Positions 1-7,814 of a stretch of 8,398 bases of DNA are shown here, piece by piece (the first letter of the stretch is position 1; each line of letters opens with the position of its first letter). The position numbers and the translations under genes are program-made. Origin of the DNA: an uncultured Lachnospiraceae bacterium (GTDB lineage: Bacteria > Bacillota > Clostridia > Lachnospirales > Lachnospiraceae); NCBI GenBank assembly GCA_947653315.1, contig CANTGP010000114.1:1-8398 (forward strand), read 5' to 3'. The notes below the pieces were generated by a model, which worked only from the letters and a program-made list of their open reading frames with translations, was not told the origin of the DNA and made no database searches.

Positions 1-935
1 CGGGAAATCCGGGTGTCGGGTTTGCCGTGACGGGAAGCGGGGAAAAAGGAAAGGGCGAAAACGGGCAGGTGAAAAACGGCTCGGTATTTGCCGGAAATAT
101 AAATAATATGTCCAATGACCGCATCGAGCGGAAACGGGAAATGGCAAGGAAACAGGCGTCCAAGGCGCTTATGGACCAGTTCGGGACGGACTGCGTATCC
201 ACGGACAAGATAGACGAACTTGCCGTCAGGAATGAGGAAATTAATAAAGAAGTTTCCGCTTTGACGGACCAAAGGAAAATGTTTGTCAAGGAGCAGGAGG
301 CATTAAAAGAGACTTACGGTATCGGTGAGGACAGCGAGGAGCAAAAACAGCTCGATTTGATACGGAAAGGAAACAAGGCATATCAATCCGGCGACTGGAG
401 CGGTCTTAGCAAGGAAGAATTGGAACAGATTGCCGGCATGGATACATCCCGGCTTACGGAATACCAGAAGCGCGCGTTGGAATATGATGACTTAATCGGA
501 CAGTTTGACAAGGAAATCGCGGCTTTGGAAAGTGAAAAGAGAATGAACGGCTACACCACCCGTTCCCTGAAAGCCGGATTGTTAAAGACCAGTTATAAAG
601 GTATCATGCAGGCGTACCGGACGGCAGATGCCATTAACGAGGCGGCTTCCAAGGAAATCATGGGCATGATGTGGGAAGACGCGAAGAAGCATGTGGAAGA
701 AGAATTCCAGGAAATGGTGGAAGCCGCGAAGGAGAAAGCGGAAGAAAAAGAAAAGGAAGAAGAAAAGCTGGAAGAAGCGAAAGCGGAGAAGGAAGAACAG
801 AAGGAGCTTACCGAAGACATACAGGATGCTTCAGCGGATCAGGAGAAGCTGCAGGGGGAACTGAAAAAAATTATAGAGGATGCCGAATTGCTGGAAGAAG
901 ACATGAAAGGTATTGTTGTGGATAACCTGCTGTAA
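1..935 (+). CDS. Hypothetical charged coiled-coil protein, 5' end beyond window
   Basis: The product is not recognised as a characterised protein. The reading frame is open from the left edge (the first complete codon is at base 3) to the TAA at 933-935, so the gene probably starts upstream. Internal candidates are GTG at 27 and ATG at 108, and neither has a convincing Shine-Dalgarno. The N-terminus is Gly/Asn/Lys-rich and looks disordered. A basic helix beginning IERKREMARKQASKALMDQF follows from about base 120. The middle is a helical, Glu/Lys-rich region. Bases about 690-825 encode an almost pure Glu/Lys/Ala run typical of a coiled coil, followed by another acidic helix to the end. There is no signal peptide or membrane segment in the visible part, so it is probably cytosolic. 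From memory it resembles uncharacterised proteins common in Lachnospiraceae, but this was not checked. It is followed on the same strand by two further small charged proteins. Confidence 0.75.
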   Translation, partial: GNPGVGFAVTGSGEKGKGENGQVKNGSVFAGNINNMSNDRIERKREMARKQASKALMDQFGTDCVSTDKIDELAVRNEEINKEVSALTDQRKMFVKEQEALKETYGIGEDSEEQKQLDLIRKGNKAYQSGDWSGLSKEELEQIAGMDTSRLTEYQKRALEYDDLIGQFDKEIAALESEKRMNGYTTRSLKAGLLKTSYKGIMQAYRTADAINEAASKEIMGMMWEDAKKHVEEEFQEMVEAAKEKAEEKEKEEEKLEEAKAEKEEQKELTEDIQDASADQEKLQGELKKIIEDAELLEEDMKGIVVDNLL

Positions 936-1091
936 GGTATCGCGGATACGGAATTATAAAAATGTAAGAAGATTTCGGAAAAAAGGATTTGGGAAAAAGC
1001 TATGGAAAGCGCTGGTATCGAAGGGAAATTGGAGGTATCGGCGCTTTTTGCCCCATTTTGCGGAAGCCGTGGGGAAGAAAGGAGGAGAATT

Positions 1092-1508
1092 ATGGATATT
1101 GGGGATTTTAACAGGGATATGGCTTATTACAGGGAAAAGCTGGAAGAAAGCAGGAAGAAGGAGCCCGACGGCATATGCCAGGGGGCGGCAGGAAAAGAAA
1201 AGGACGGACAGGACGACTGGGAACAAAAAATGAAAAAATGGGATGAGGAGCTAAAGCGGATCCGGGAGGAAAACCGCCGGGAGCAGAAAAGGCTGCAGGA
1301 GGAGCGTCTCAGGAAGAAACGGATACGCAAGAAGCTGTTGGAAAAACTGGCGTTAAAGCAGTATTTGGCAAGGCAGGACGAAATCCGTCAAATGAATGAA
1401 CGGATTGCCATAGAGCGTGCGGTAGGCGAGGACGTTTATGTGGAAAAACCCCCGTTAAGCAAAAGTTTAAGCGCGGCGGAGATTGCGGCAATCTGTTCGG
1501 AATGTTAA
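1092..1508 (+). CDS. Hypothetical small basic/charged helical protein (138 aa)
   Basis: No known family is recognised. The start ATG at 1092 is chosen because GGAGGAG (1081-1087) sits four bases before it. An in-frame ATG at 1002 would add 30 residues but lacks such a site. The protein is strongly charged: residues about 43-105 form one long predicted helix or coiled coil rich in Arg, Lys and Glu, with a very basic patch (RLRKKRIRKKLLEK) at about 72-85. The C-terminus (about 112-138) is less charged and ends in a Cys-x-x-Cys-like pair (CSEC). There is no signal peptide or membrane segment. It lies 156 bases after the preceding coiled-coil gene and 52 before the next small gene, all on one strand, so a common transcript is plausible. 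The role is unknown; a structural or adaptor protein is only a guess. Confidence 0.7.
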   Translation: MDIGDFNRDMAYYREKLEESRKKEPDGICQGAAGKEKDGQDDWEQKMKKWDEELKRIREENRREQKRLQEERLRKKRIRKKLLEKLALKQYLARQDEIRQMNERIAIERAVGEDVYVEKPPLSKSLSAAEIAAICSEC

Positions 1509-1560
1509 TGATGATATGCGTTTGTATTTTGTATATTGTATAAAGAAAGGAACAAGGAAA

Positions 1561-2154
1561 ATGACACCGGATATTGGATGGAACCGTAAGGAAACGGCAG
1601 GATACCCGCAAAGCGTCTCAGGTAAAAACGGCGCGGACGGGAAAGGGGCGGATGTAAAACCCGTCAATGAACAGGTATTGGAGTGGTATTACCACATGAG
1701 GGAAGAAGGCAGGACCGGGGAGACAAAGGAAGAATACGAAGCGAGGATTTATGCAAAGGTACAGGCGGGAAAAGAACTAACCGTGGAGGAACTGCGGTTT
1801 CTGGCAAGAACCAATCCCGTCCTGTACCAAAAGGCGGTACGTATGATGAATATGCGCAAAAGACTGGAAAACCAGTTGAAAGCCTGTAAGTCCAAAGAGG
1901 AGGCACAGGAGGTTTTTGCGCGTGCGGTGTCCGGCATCAGTGACAAGGACCCGGATAAGGATATGCTGGTAGCCGCCCTGCGGGATGTATACGACGGCTT
2001 TATGAAAAGCGATGCCTACAAAAAACTGCCGGAAACAGAGGAAGACGGCAAGGGATATGTTTACCGCGATGTGGATTTCGAAGTGGACGAAAACGGCTAT
2101 CAGGTAGTTTTTGCGCAGGAAAATGCCCCCAAAACCTTTGTTGCAAACGGGTGA
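1561..2154 (+). CDS. Hypothetical soluble protein (197 aa), third gene of cluster
   Basis: The function is not recognised. ATG at 1561 is preferred because the purine-rich stretch AAAGGAACAAGGAAA lies directly before it. An upstream in-frame ATG at 1483 would overlap the end of the previous gene and lacks a ribosome site. Residues 1-35 are polar and Gly/Lys-rich, probably disordered. Residues about 36-125 are predicted helical and contain the most distinctive segment, LTVEELRFLARTNPVLYQKA (about 74-93), followed by a Lys/Glu helix. Residues about 165-197 look like a short beta-rich tail (YRDVDFEVDENGYQVVF). No signal peptide or membrane helix is seen. The gene follows two other charged hypothetical genes and precedes a separate promoter at 2210-2238, so it probably ends its transcription unit. 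No convincing terminator hairpin is visible in the 132 bases after it. Confidence 0.72.
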   Translation: MTPDIGWNRKETAGYPQSVSGKNGADGKGADVKPVNEQVLEWYYHMREEGRTGETKEEYEARIYAKVQAGKELTVEELRFLARTNPVLYQKAVRMMNMRKRLENQLKACKSKEEAQEVFARAVSGISDKDPDKDMLVAALRDVYDGFMKSDAYKKLPETEEDGKGYVYRDVDFEVDENGYQVVFAQENAPKTFVANG

Positions 2155-2209
2155 AAAAAGGGGCGGGTGTCTAACAGTGACAAAGTGCAGTGAAAAATGT
2201 GAAAATCCA

Positions 2210-2238
2210 TGGACAAAATGCATAAAAAAAGGTATACT
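2210..2238 (+). promoter_or_regulatory. Sigma-A-type promoter for the degenerate GGDEF operon
   Basis: TGGACA (2210-2215) and TATACT (2233-2238) are separated by exactly 17 bases, each close to the vegetative consensus. The predicted transcription start is about 2245, giving a leader of about 40 bases before the ATG at 2287. A 7-base inverted repeat (AAGGTAT at 2229-2235, ATACCTT at 2259-2265) overlaps the -10 box. This could be an operator, but its loop is long and it may be chance. Confidence 0.6.
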
Positions 2239-2286
2239 ATAAAAGTGAAGGCAAAAAAATACCTTGGATTGTGAGAGGAACAGGCT

Positions 2287-3222
2287 ATGGATTATAATAT
2301 AGTTTCTTATGAAAAGAGGATGAAGGAAAACATAAAAAACTATGCAATAAGGAATTTATATGCCATGGATGTGCTGACGGAGTATTTGGTGGCGGTGGCG
2401 CAGGAGTACGGGATGGAGATACTCCTTACCGACCGCCACGGGGAAAAAGCAGTCGTGGCAGGTGATTTTGAAGGATTTGAGCCGGATGTGGTGGCAGAGC
2501 CGGGGGAAAAGTTACGGATTGCGGACCGTACGGTAGGGCACTTGTATGTAAAATATGACAAGGTGCCGGTGGAAAAGCGGGAAGCGGCAGAGAGGATGCT
2601 GGGGCTTACGATGGATATTTTGGGGTCGTGGGGAACGGAATCTTATCTGCACAGGGAATCCGCTTCTTATATTGACGAATTGGAAATAAGGTTGGAAAAC
2701 GGAAATCATCAGAAGCTGTTCAGTGAAAAAGAAGATATCCTGACGGGTGTTTACAACAAGAACTATTTGGAAAGCAGGCTGGAAAAGCTGGATGCCTCGG
2801 AAGTAGTTCCCGTTGCGGTCCTGAACGTGAATATCAACGACTGGAAGTTTGTGTATGATAATTTTGGCGTGGAAAAGAGCGACCATCTGATACAGGTAGT
2901 CGCCGCCATTTTGAAGAAGGAAGCAAAGAGGGAGTACATAATCGGCAGAATCGACGGCGATGTTTTTGCGGTTCTTATTCCCATGGCGGAAGACGGTGAG
3001 GCGGAAGACTATTGCAGGCGCATTCAGGCAGCATGTTTGGCGTATGAGGAAGATGCGGTGCTGGCGCCTTCCGTGGCAGTCGGAATCGTTTATAAGACAA
3101 ATGTGGAAGAACGTTTGTCCGATAAAGTGTCCGATGCGGAGTATGAAATGTTCGATAATAAGCTCGAAATAAAAAATACCCCTGGTTATCAGGAGCGGCT
3201 GAAAAAGGGTTTAAAGATATAG
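2287..3222 (+). CDS. Degenerate GGDEF-domain protein, first of a tandem pair (311 aa)
   Basis: The C-terminal half (about residues 145-285) aligns by motif with diguanylate cyclase domains: an ILTGVYNKNYL motif (151-161), matching the usual D-x-LTGLYN-x-x-x-L, then a segment matching D-I-D-x-F-K-x-x-N-D-x-x-G-H-x-x-G-D, then R-x-GGDEF. Key residues are changed. The metal-binding Asp position is Asn182, the next Asp is Asn184, and the signature at 223-227 reads DGDVF with Val in place of the catalytic Glu. Synthesis of cyclic-di-GMP is therefore unlikely, and a binding or scaffolding role is inferred. Residues about 25-125 form a mixed alpha/beta N-terminal region that could be a GAF- or PocR-like sensor, but I cannot assign it. 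No membrane segments are seen, so it is probably cytosolic. The ATG is preceded by GAGAGGAA (2273-2280). A paralogue begins 13 bases after the stop, with its ribosome site touching this stop codon, indicating co-translation. Confidence 0.85.
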   Translation: MDYNIVSYEKRMKENIKNYAIRNLYAMDVLTEYLVAVAQEYGMEILLTDRHGEKAVVAGDFEGFEPDVVAEPGEKLRIADRTVGHLYVKYDKVPVEKREAAERMLGLTMDILGSWGTESYLHRESASYIDELEIRLENGNHQKLFSEKEDILTGVYNKNYLESRLEKLDASEVVPVAVLNVNINDWKFVYDNFGVEKSDHLIQVVAAILKKEAKREYIIGRIDGDVFAVLIPMAEDGEAEDYCRRIQAACLAYEEDAVLAPSVAVGIVYKTNVEERLSDKVSDAEYEMFDNKLEIKNTPGYQERLKKGLKI

Positions 3223-3235
3223 GGAGGGTGAACAG

Positions 3236-3970
3236 ATGAAATACGAGAATGCCAATACAGTGGATGATGCCGTTTATTTTGGAACTGTGGAAGAACCGGT
3301 TGCAAGGTTTTTGGAAAGCCAGCTTAACGGTTTGGAAGAAGATTATAAGGTAGAGTTCTTTTTGGAGGACAAAGGGGACGGCAATACAATGCGCAGGCTT
3401 GGTATTGATTTCGGCGATATGGATTCCAAGGCAAAAGAGGAAGCCTACGGAGTGATGCAGGCATTGGTGCCGGCATTGTTAAATTACGGGCGTCAGCAGT
3501 ACATTGAGAGACAGTTGCTTTCCAAGAAGAAACTGACCGTAAAGGACGACCCGCTGACGGGGCTTTTTACCGCGGATTATCTGATGGACCGTGCCTATGT
3601 GCTGAACCGTGCCGAGATATTTCCCACTACGGTCATTGCGGTGAAGTTAAAGTATTGGAAGGATGTCGTGGAGAAACACGGGGCGGACAGCGGAGACATC
3701 CTAGTCCAGCTTACGGCATCCATACTCGGTAAGACGGCGGATAAGGATTACCTGATTGGAAGAATGTCGGACGATGTGTTTGCCATCCTCATACCGCTTG
3801 TAAAACACGGGGAAACGGAAAGTTATTTGAAACGCGTGGATGAAGAATGCCGTATGTACAAGGATTCCCTGATTTCCCCCTCGCTGGCAATGGGAATCAC
3901 CGCAACATCCAATAAGTATGAAAACGTACAGGAGAAAATAAAGGAAGCCATGGCTCAGCTTCCGCAGTAA
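3236..3970 (+). CDS. Degenerate GGDEF-domain protein, second of a tandem pair (244 aa)
   Basis: This is a paralogue of the preceding gene. A DDPLTGLFTADYL motif (104-116) opens a GGDEF-type domain running to about residue 235. The positions of the two Asp residues of the metal-site motif are Lys137 and Lys139. The usual Asn-Asp is Val145-Glu146, although Gly153-Asp154 is kept. The signature after Arg176 reads SDDVF (178-182) instead of GGDEF. It is thus even less likely than its neighbour to be a cyclase. Both paralogues share the core YLIGR/YIIGR, DVFA and LIP, and a later PS-x-A-x-GI segment. The N-terminal about 95 residues are shorter than in the first protein and unassigned. The start has a strong ribosome site, AGGGAGGG (3221-3228), overlapping the upstream stop. 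A terminator follows. Cytosolic location and a non-enzymatic partner role with the first protein are inferences. Confidence 0.85.
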   Translation: MKYENANTVDDAVYFGTVEEPVARFLESQLNGLEEDYKVEFFLEDKGDGNTMRRLGIDFGDMDSKAKEEAYGVMQALVPALLNYGRQQYIERQLLSKKKLTVKDDPLTGLFTADYLMDRAYVLNRAEIFPTTVIAVKLKYWKDVVEKHGADSGDILVQLTASILGKTADKDYLIGRMSDDVFAILIPLVKHGETESYLKRVDEECRMYKDSLISPSLAMGITATSNKYENVQEKIKEAMAQLPQ

Positions 3971-3993
3971 AAGAATAGTAAAAAGCATGATGG

Positions 3994-4036
3994 AAGGATA
4001 TGCTGCCGGAATAGACAGGGCGGCGTATCCTTTTTT
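3994..4036 (+). terminator. Rho-independent terminator of the GGDEF pair operon
   Basis: A 14-base-pair stem (AAGGATATGCTGCC at 3994-4007 with GGCGGCGTATCCTT at 4019-4032, two G-U pairs) with an 11-base loop runs into a six-T tract (4031-4036). It begins 24 bases after the stop codon of the second GGDEF gene, as expected for the end of that transcript. Confidence 0.88.
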
Positions 4037-4044
4037 ATGCACAC

Positions 4045-4171
4045 GGGCACCCCAGCGAAGCTGGCGGGTGCCCGGCGCGGCGAGTAGGGAAGATGCCTTC
4101 CCTACGGAAAACCGGGACAGGCAGTTTCGCTGCTGCCGTCCGCTAAAAAAACTTACGTCCCTGCGTCCGCT
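4045..4171. other. Structured intergenic element: three hairpins and a near-repeat
   Basis: Three strong hairpins follow one another within 100 bases. Hairpin A (4045-4073) pairs GGGCACC with GGTGCCC and has an inner CAGC-GAA-GCTG stem. Hairpin B (4084-4105) is a perfect 9-base-pair stem, GTAGGGAAG/CTTCCCTAC, with loop ATGC. Hairpin C (4115-4141) pairs GGAC and GGCAG with CTGCC and GTCC, with one bulged A. Its 3' arm is nearly repeated at 4161-4171 (CTGCGTCCGCT against CTGCCGTCCGCT at 4133-4144) beyond a seven-A tract. The segment is much more GC-rich than the sequence just after it. It could be an interspersed palindromic repeat unit, a 3' processing or backup termination region, or a small structured RNA on either strand. 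The sense is undecided and no family is recognised. Confidence 0.5.
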
Positions 4172-4200
4172 TCAACACAACATTTCAGACCGAACGGAAT

Positions 4201-4340
4201 TCTTCCTTTTCTAAATGTAAATGATATAAATTATAAAATAATTATAAAAATGCCAAATATGTGTAAAATTGAGTAAATAAAAGAAAACAAGAGAAAATAA
4301 GAGATAAATAAAGATATCTTCCGATTGTTTTGCGTAATTG
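4201..4340. other. A/T-rich gene-free tract upstream of the groE promoter
   Basis: From about 4205 to 4320 the + strand is very A/T-rich and mostly A on this strand, with repeated A-tracts (for example AAATTATAAAATAATTATAA near 4227-4246) and an almost G/C-free, purine-biased stretch at about 4275-4313. I see no gene, RNA or terminator in it. It could bend DNA or serve as an upstream promoter element for groESL, but that is inference. Confidence 0.4.
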
Positions 4341-4343
4341 CGG

Positions 4344-4372
4344 TTGCAAACATCTGCATATGTATCTAATAT
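4344..4372 (+). promoter_or_regulatory. Vegetative promoter of groES-groEL
   Basis: TTGCAA (4344-4349) and TAATAT (4367-4372) are 17 bases apart. The predicted start at about 4379-4380 places the CIRCE operator just inside the 5' end of the transcript, the usual arrangement for HrcA-controlled groE operons. Confidence 0.75.
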
Positions 4373-4384
4373 ATGGATTAGCAG

Positions 4385-4411
4385 TTAGCACTCGATACAA
4401 ATGAGTGCTAA
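4385..4411 (+). promoter_or_regulatory. CIRCE operator (HrcA-binding site)
   Basis: TTAGCACTC (4385-4393), nine bases, then GAGTGCTAA (4403-4411). This is an exact match to the CIRCE consensus inverted repeat. In Firmicutes the repressor HrcA binds it at normal temperature and releases on heat stress, with GroE itself helping HrcA fold. It lies between the predicted transcription start and the groES ribosome site, so repression of the whole groESL operon is expected. The hrcA gene is not in this window. Confidence 0.97.
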
Positions 4412-4457
4412 TAAGAGAAACAGCTCACTATAAACTTGATATAAGGAGGCTTTCAAA

Positions 4458-4742
4458 ATGAAATTAGTACCTTTAGGTGACAGAGTCGTATTAAAACAGT
4501 TAGTGGCGGAAGAAACAACCAAATCGGGAATCGTGCTTCCGGGACAGAACAAGGAGAAACCCCAGCAGGCAGAGGTTATTGCGGTAGGACCCGGCGGAGT
4601 GATTGACGGTAAGGAAGTAAAGATGGAAGTAAAAGCCGGCGACAATGTAATTTATTCCAAATATGCGGGAACCGACGTAAAAATCGATGAGGAAGAATAC
4701 ATCATCGTAAAACAAAGCGACATACTGGCAGTTATCCAGTAA
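4458..4742 (+). CDS. groES: Co-chaperonin GroES (Hsp10)
   Basis: The 94-residue product is full length for GroES. It forms the heptameric lid that closes the GroEL cavity and allows ATP-driven folding of cytosolic proteins. It opens with [11 protein letters not shown], the standard N-terminal signature. The mobile-loop region that contacts GroEL follows ([13 protein letters not shown], about residues 16-28), and later come the GPG turn (about 45-47) and the conserved [12 protein letters not shown] and [14 protein letters not shown] segments. The ATG follows AAGGAGG (4443-4449) with an eight-base spacer. It is the first gene of the classic groES-groEL operon, controlled by the promoter and CIRCE site just upstream. 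An 85-base gap separates it from groEL, with no promoter or terminator seen there. Nothing is unusual about the protein. Confidence 0.98.
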   Translation: MKLVPLGDRVVLKQLVAEETTKSGIVLPGQNKEKPQQAEVIAVGPGGVIDGKEVKMEVKAGDNVIYSKYAGTDVKIDEEEYIIVKQSDILAVIQ

Positions 4743-4782
4743 AAACTGTCCCGGACGCGGTGGGAAAAAAGATTTTAGGTAA

Positions 4783-6450
<1,668 letters not shown>

Positions 6451-6494
6451 AGATGAATCCGATGCGGATGGAATATTATAGATAGGTTGAAATG

Positions 6495-6530
6495 GGACTG
6501 CGGGCAGTACGGACTGTCGGCAGTCCTTTT
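6495..6530 (+). terminator. Rho-independent terminator after groEL
   Basis: GGACTGC (6495-6501) pairs with GCAGTCC (6520-6526). Inside, GGCAGT (6503-6508) pairs with ACTGTC (6513-6518) around an ACGG loop, with a single G-G mismatch between the two stems. The hairpin ends in TTTT (6527-6530). The T-run is short, so termination may be incomplete, but the position 44 bases after the groEL stop fits. Confidence 0.8.
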
Positions 6531-6561
6531 GAAGTGGAAGGAAAAATACCGGCAAAGTTTG

Positions 6562-6590
6562 TTGCAATAAACCGATATTTTTGATATTAT
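6562..6590 (+). promoter_or_regulatory. Sigma-A-type promoter for the HD-GYP regulator gene
   Basis: TTGCAA (6562-6567) and TATTAT (6585-6590) have a 17-base spacer and follow the groEL terminator by 31 bases. The expected transcript start is about 6597, leaving a leader of about 68 bases before the ATG at 6665. The TTG at 6581 that opens the longer frame would lie upstream of this predicted transcription start, which further supports the internal ATG. Confidence 0.6.
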
Positions 6591-6664
6591 TTTATAAGGG
6601 ATATTTTGTAAATTTTAACGGATTGGGTACATGGCGGAATACTTATGGGGAAAAGGCGGATAGC

Positions 6665-7783
6665 ATGGAGAAAAAAAAGAAAATCTTAATGGTGGATGAT
6701 GTGGACCTGAACCATAGGACGGCGGGATCGGTGCTGGAGGATACGTATGAACTGTACATGGCATTGTCCGCGGCAGAGGGGTTTCAAATACTGGAAAAGG
6801 TCCTTCCGGATTTAATTCTTTTGGATATCATCATGCCGGAGATGGACGGGTATGAGATGCTTAAGATTTTAAAGGAAAAACCGGAATATAAGAATATCCC
6901 GGTAATTTTCCTGACGGCGGACAGCAGGCCGGAGACGGAAGTGGAGGGGTTTAACTGCGGGATTGTGGATTTCATCACGAAACCTTTTGTGCCGATTGTC
7001 ATGAAGAAAAGAATCGAGACGCAGATTGCCCTTGCGGAGTACGAGAGGGGATTGGAAGCGCTGGTGGCGGCAAAGGTGGAGGAAATCGAGAAGATGTATG
7101 ACCTGATTACGGTCAGCTTTGCCGGACTGGTGGAATCAAGGGACGGCGTGACGGGAGGGCATTTGAAGAATACCGCCATTTATTTCGCCGCTTTTGTGGA
7201 ACATTTGGTGACGCTGCCCGAATACAGGGAACAGCTCCCGGACTCCCTGTTAAAAAAAGCCTGCCGTACCGCGCCCCTTCATGATGTGGGGAAGATTGCG
7301 GTGGAGGATGCGGTCCTGCGGAAAGCAGGTTCCTTAAGCGATAACGAGTTTGAGCAGATGAAGCTGCATTCCGTGATTGGCGGGGAGATTTTTAAGTTTA
7401 TCGGGGAGCGGATTCCCGACAGGGAGTTCGCGGGGATTGCGGAGCAGATAGCCAGGTACCACCATGAAAAATGGAACGGGAAAGGGTACCCGGAAGGGCT
7501 GAAGGGAACGGAAATTCCTTTGGTGGCGAGGATTATGAGCATTGTGGACGTATATGATGCGCTGACTTCGGAACGTCCTTATAAGAAACCGTTCAGTCAT
7601 GAACGCTCGATGGCAATGATTGCGGAGAAAAGCGGGATAGATTTTGACCCCGGTTTGGTGGCGCAGTTTGTCAATATGGGTGAGCGGATTAATGAATGCC
7701 TGCAAATGAAGGAGCAGATGCTTTTGGAGAAACAGTTTTTCCGGTTTAAGAAACAGGACGCTTTCCCAAAGGATGCCGATTGA
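6665..7783 (+). CDS. Response regulator with HD-GYP domain (predicted c-di-GMP phosphodiesterase)
   Basis: This is a 372-residue two-domain protein. Residues about 5-125 are a CheY-like receiver with the acidic pair Asp11-Asp12, phospho-acceptor Asp54 (LILLDIIMPEMDG), Thr84 and Lys106 (FITKPF), all intact. A short helical linker (about 126-150) leads to an HD-GYP domain with the full set of motifs: His166, His206-Asp207 followed by Lys210 (HDVGK), His235, His266-His267 (HHEKWNGKGYP, with GYP at 274-276) and Asp295 in VDVYDALTS. Such enzymes hydrolyse cyclic-di-GMP to pGpG or GMP using a bi- or tri-metal centre, here presumably gated by phosphorylation. No kinase gene is adjacent. ATG at 6665 is preferred over a TTG frame opening at 6581 because the receiver fold begins directly after it and AAGGCGG (6653-6659) lies before it. 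There is no DNA-binding domain or membrane segment, so it is cytosolic. Activity and substrate are inferred from the motifs. Confidence 0.93.
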   Translation: MEKKKKILMVDDVDLNHRTAGSVLEDTYELYMALSAAEGFQILEKVLPDLILLDIIMPEMDGYEMLKILKEKPEYKNIPVIFLTADSRPETEVEGFNCGIVDFITKPFVPIVMKKRIETQIALAEYERGLEALVAAKVEEIEKMYDLITVSFAGLVESRDGVTGGHLKNTAIYFAAFVEHLVTLPEYREQLPDSLLKKACRTAPLHDVGKIAVEDAVLRKAGSLSDNEFEQMKLHSVIGGEIFKFIGERIPDREFAGIAEQIARYHHEKWNGKGYPEGLKGTEIPLVARIMSIVDVYDALTSERPYKKPFSHERSMAMIAEKSGIDFDPGLVAQFVNMGERINECLQMKEQMLLEKQFFRFKKQDAFPKDAD

Positions 7784-7808
7784 CTTCACAAAAATTTAAG
7801 AATATAAT
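7780..7808 (+). promoter_or_regulatory. Near-consensus promoter for apt
   Basis: TTGACT (7780-7785) and TATAAT (7803-7808) are separated by 17 bases, the best vegetative promoter in the window. The -35 box includes the TGA stop (7781-7783) of the HD-GYP gene, so there is no room for a separate terminator before it and the upstream transcript may read through. The predicted start is about 7815, giving a leader of about 108 bases. Confidence 0.78.
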
Positions 7809-7814
7809 AAAAAT

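Noticed and set aside
913..1233. A 106-codon + strand frame spanning the gap between the first two genes
   Set aside because: It overlaps the ends of both neighbours in another frame and has a basic, low-complexity composition and no ribosome site.
1509..1537. A possible promoter before the third hypothetical gene (TATATT at 1532-1537)
   Set aside because: The matching -35 position (TGATGA) is poor, and the short 52-base gap fits co-transcription with the previous gene.
1508..1543. A tiny ORF (MMICVCILYIV) whose ATG overlaps the stop of the second gene
   Set aside because: It has only 11 codons and lacks a ribosome site; it is probably chance in an A/T-rich spacer.
3987..4214. A + strand open frame of 75 codons across the terminator and hairpin block
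   Set aside because: It starts inside the terminator stem, has no ribosome site, and its composition reflects the palindromes it crosses; it is not protein-like.
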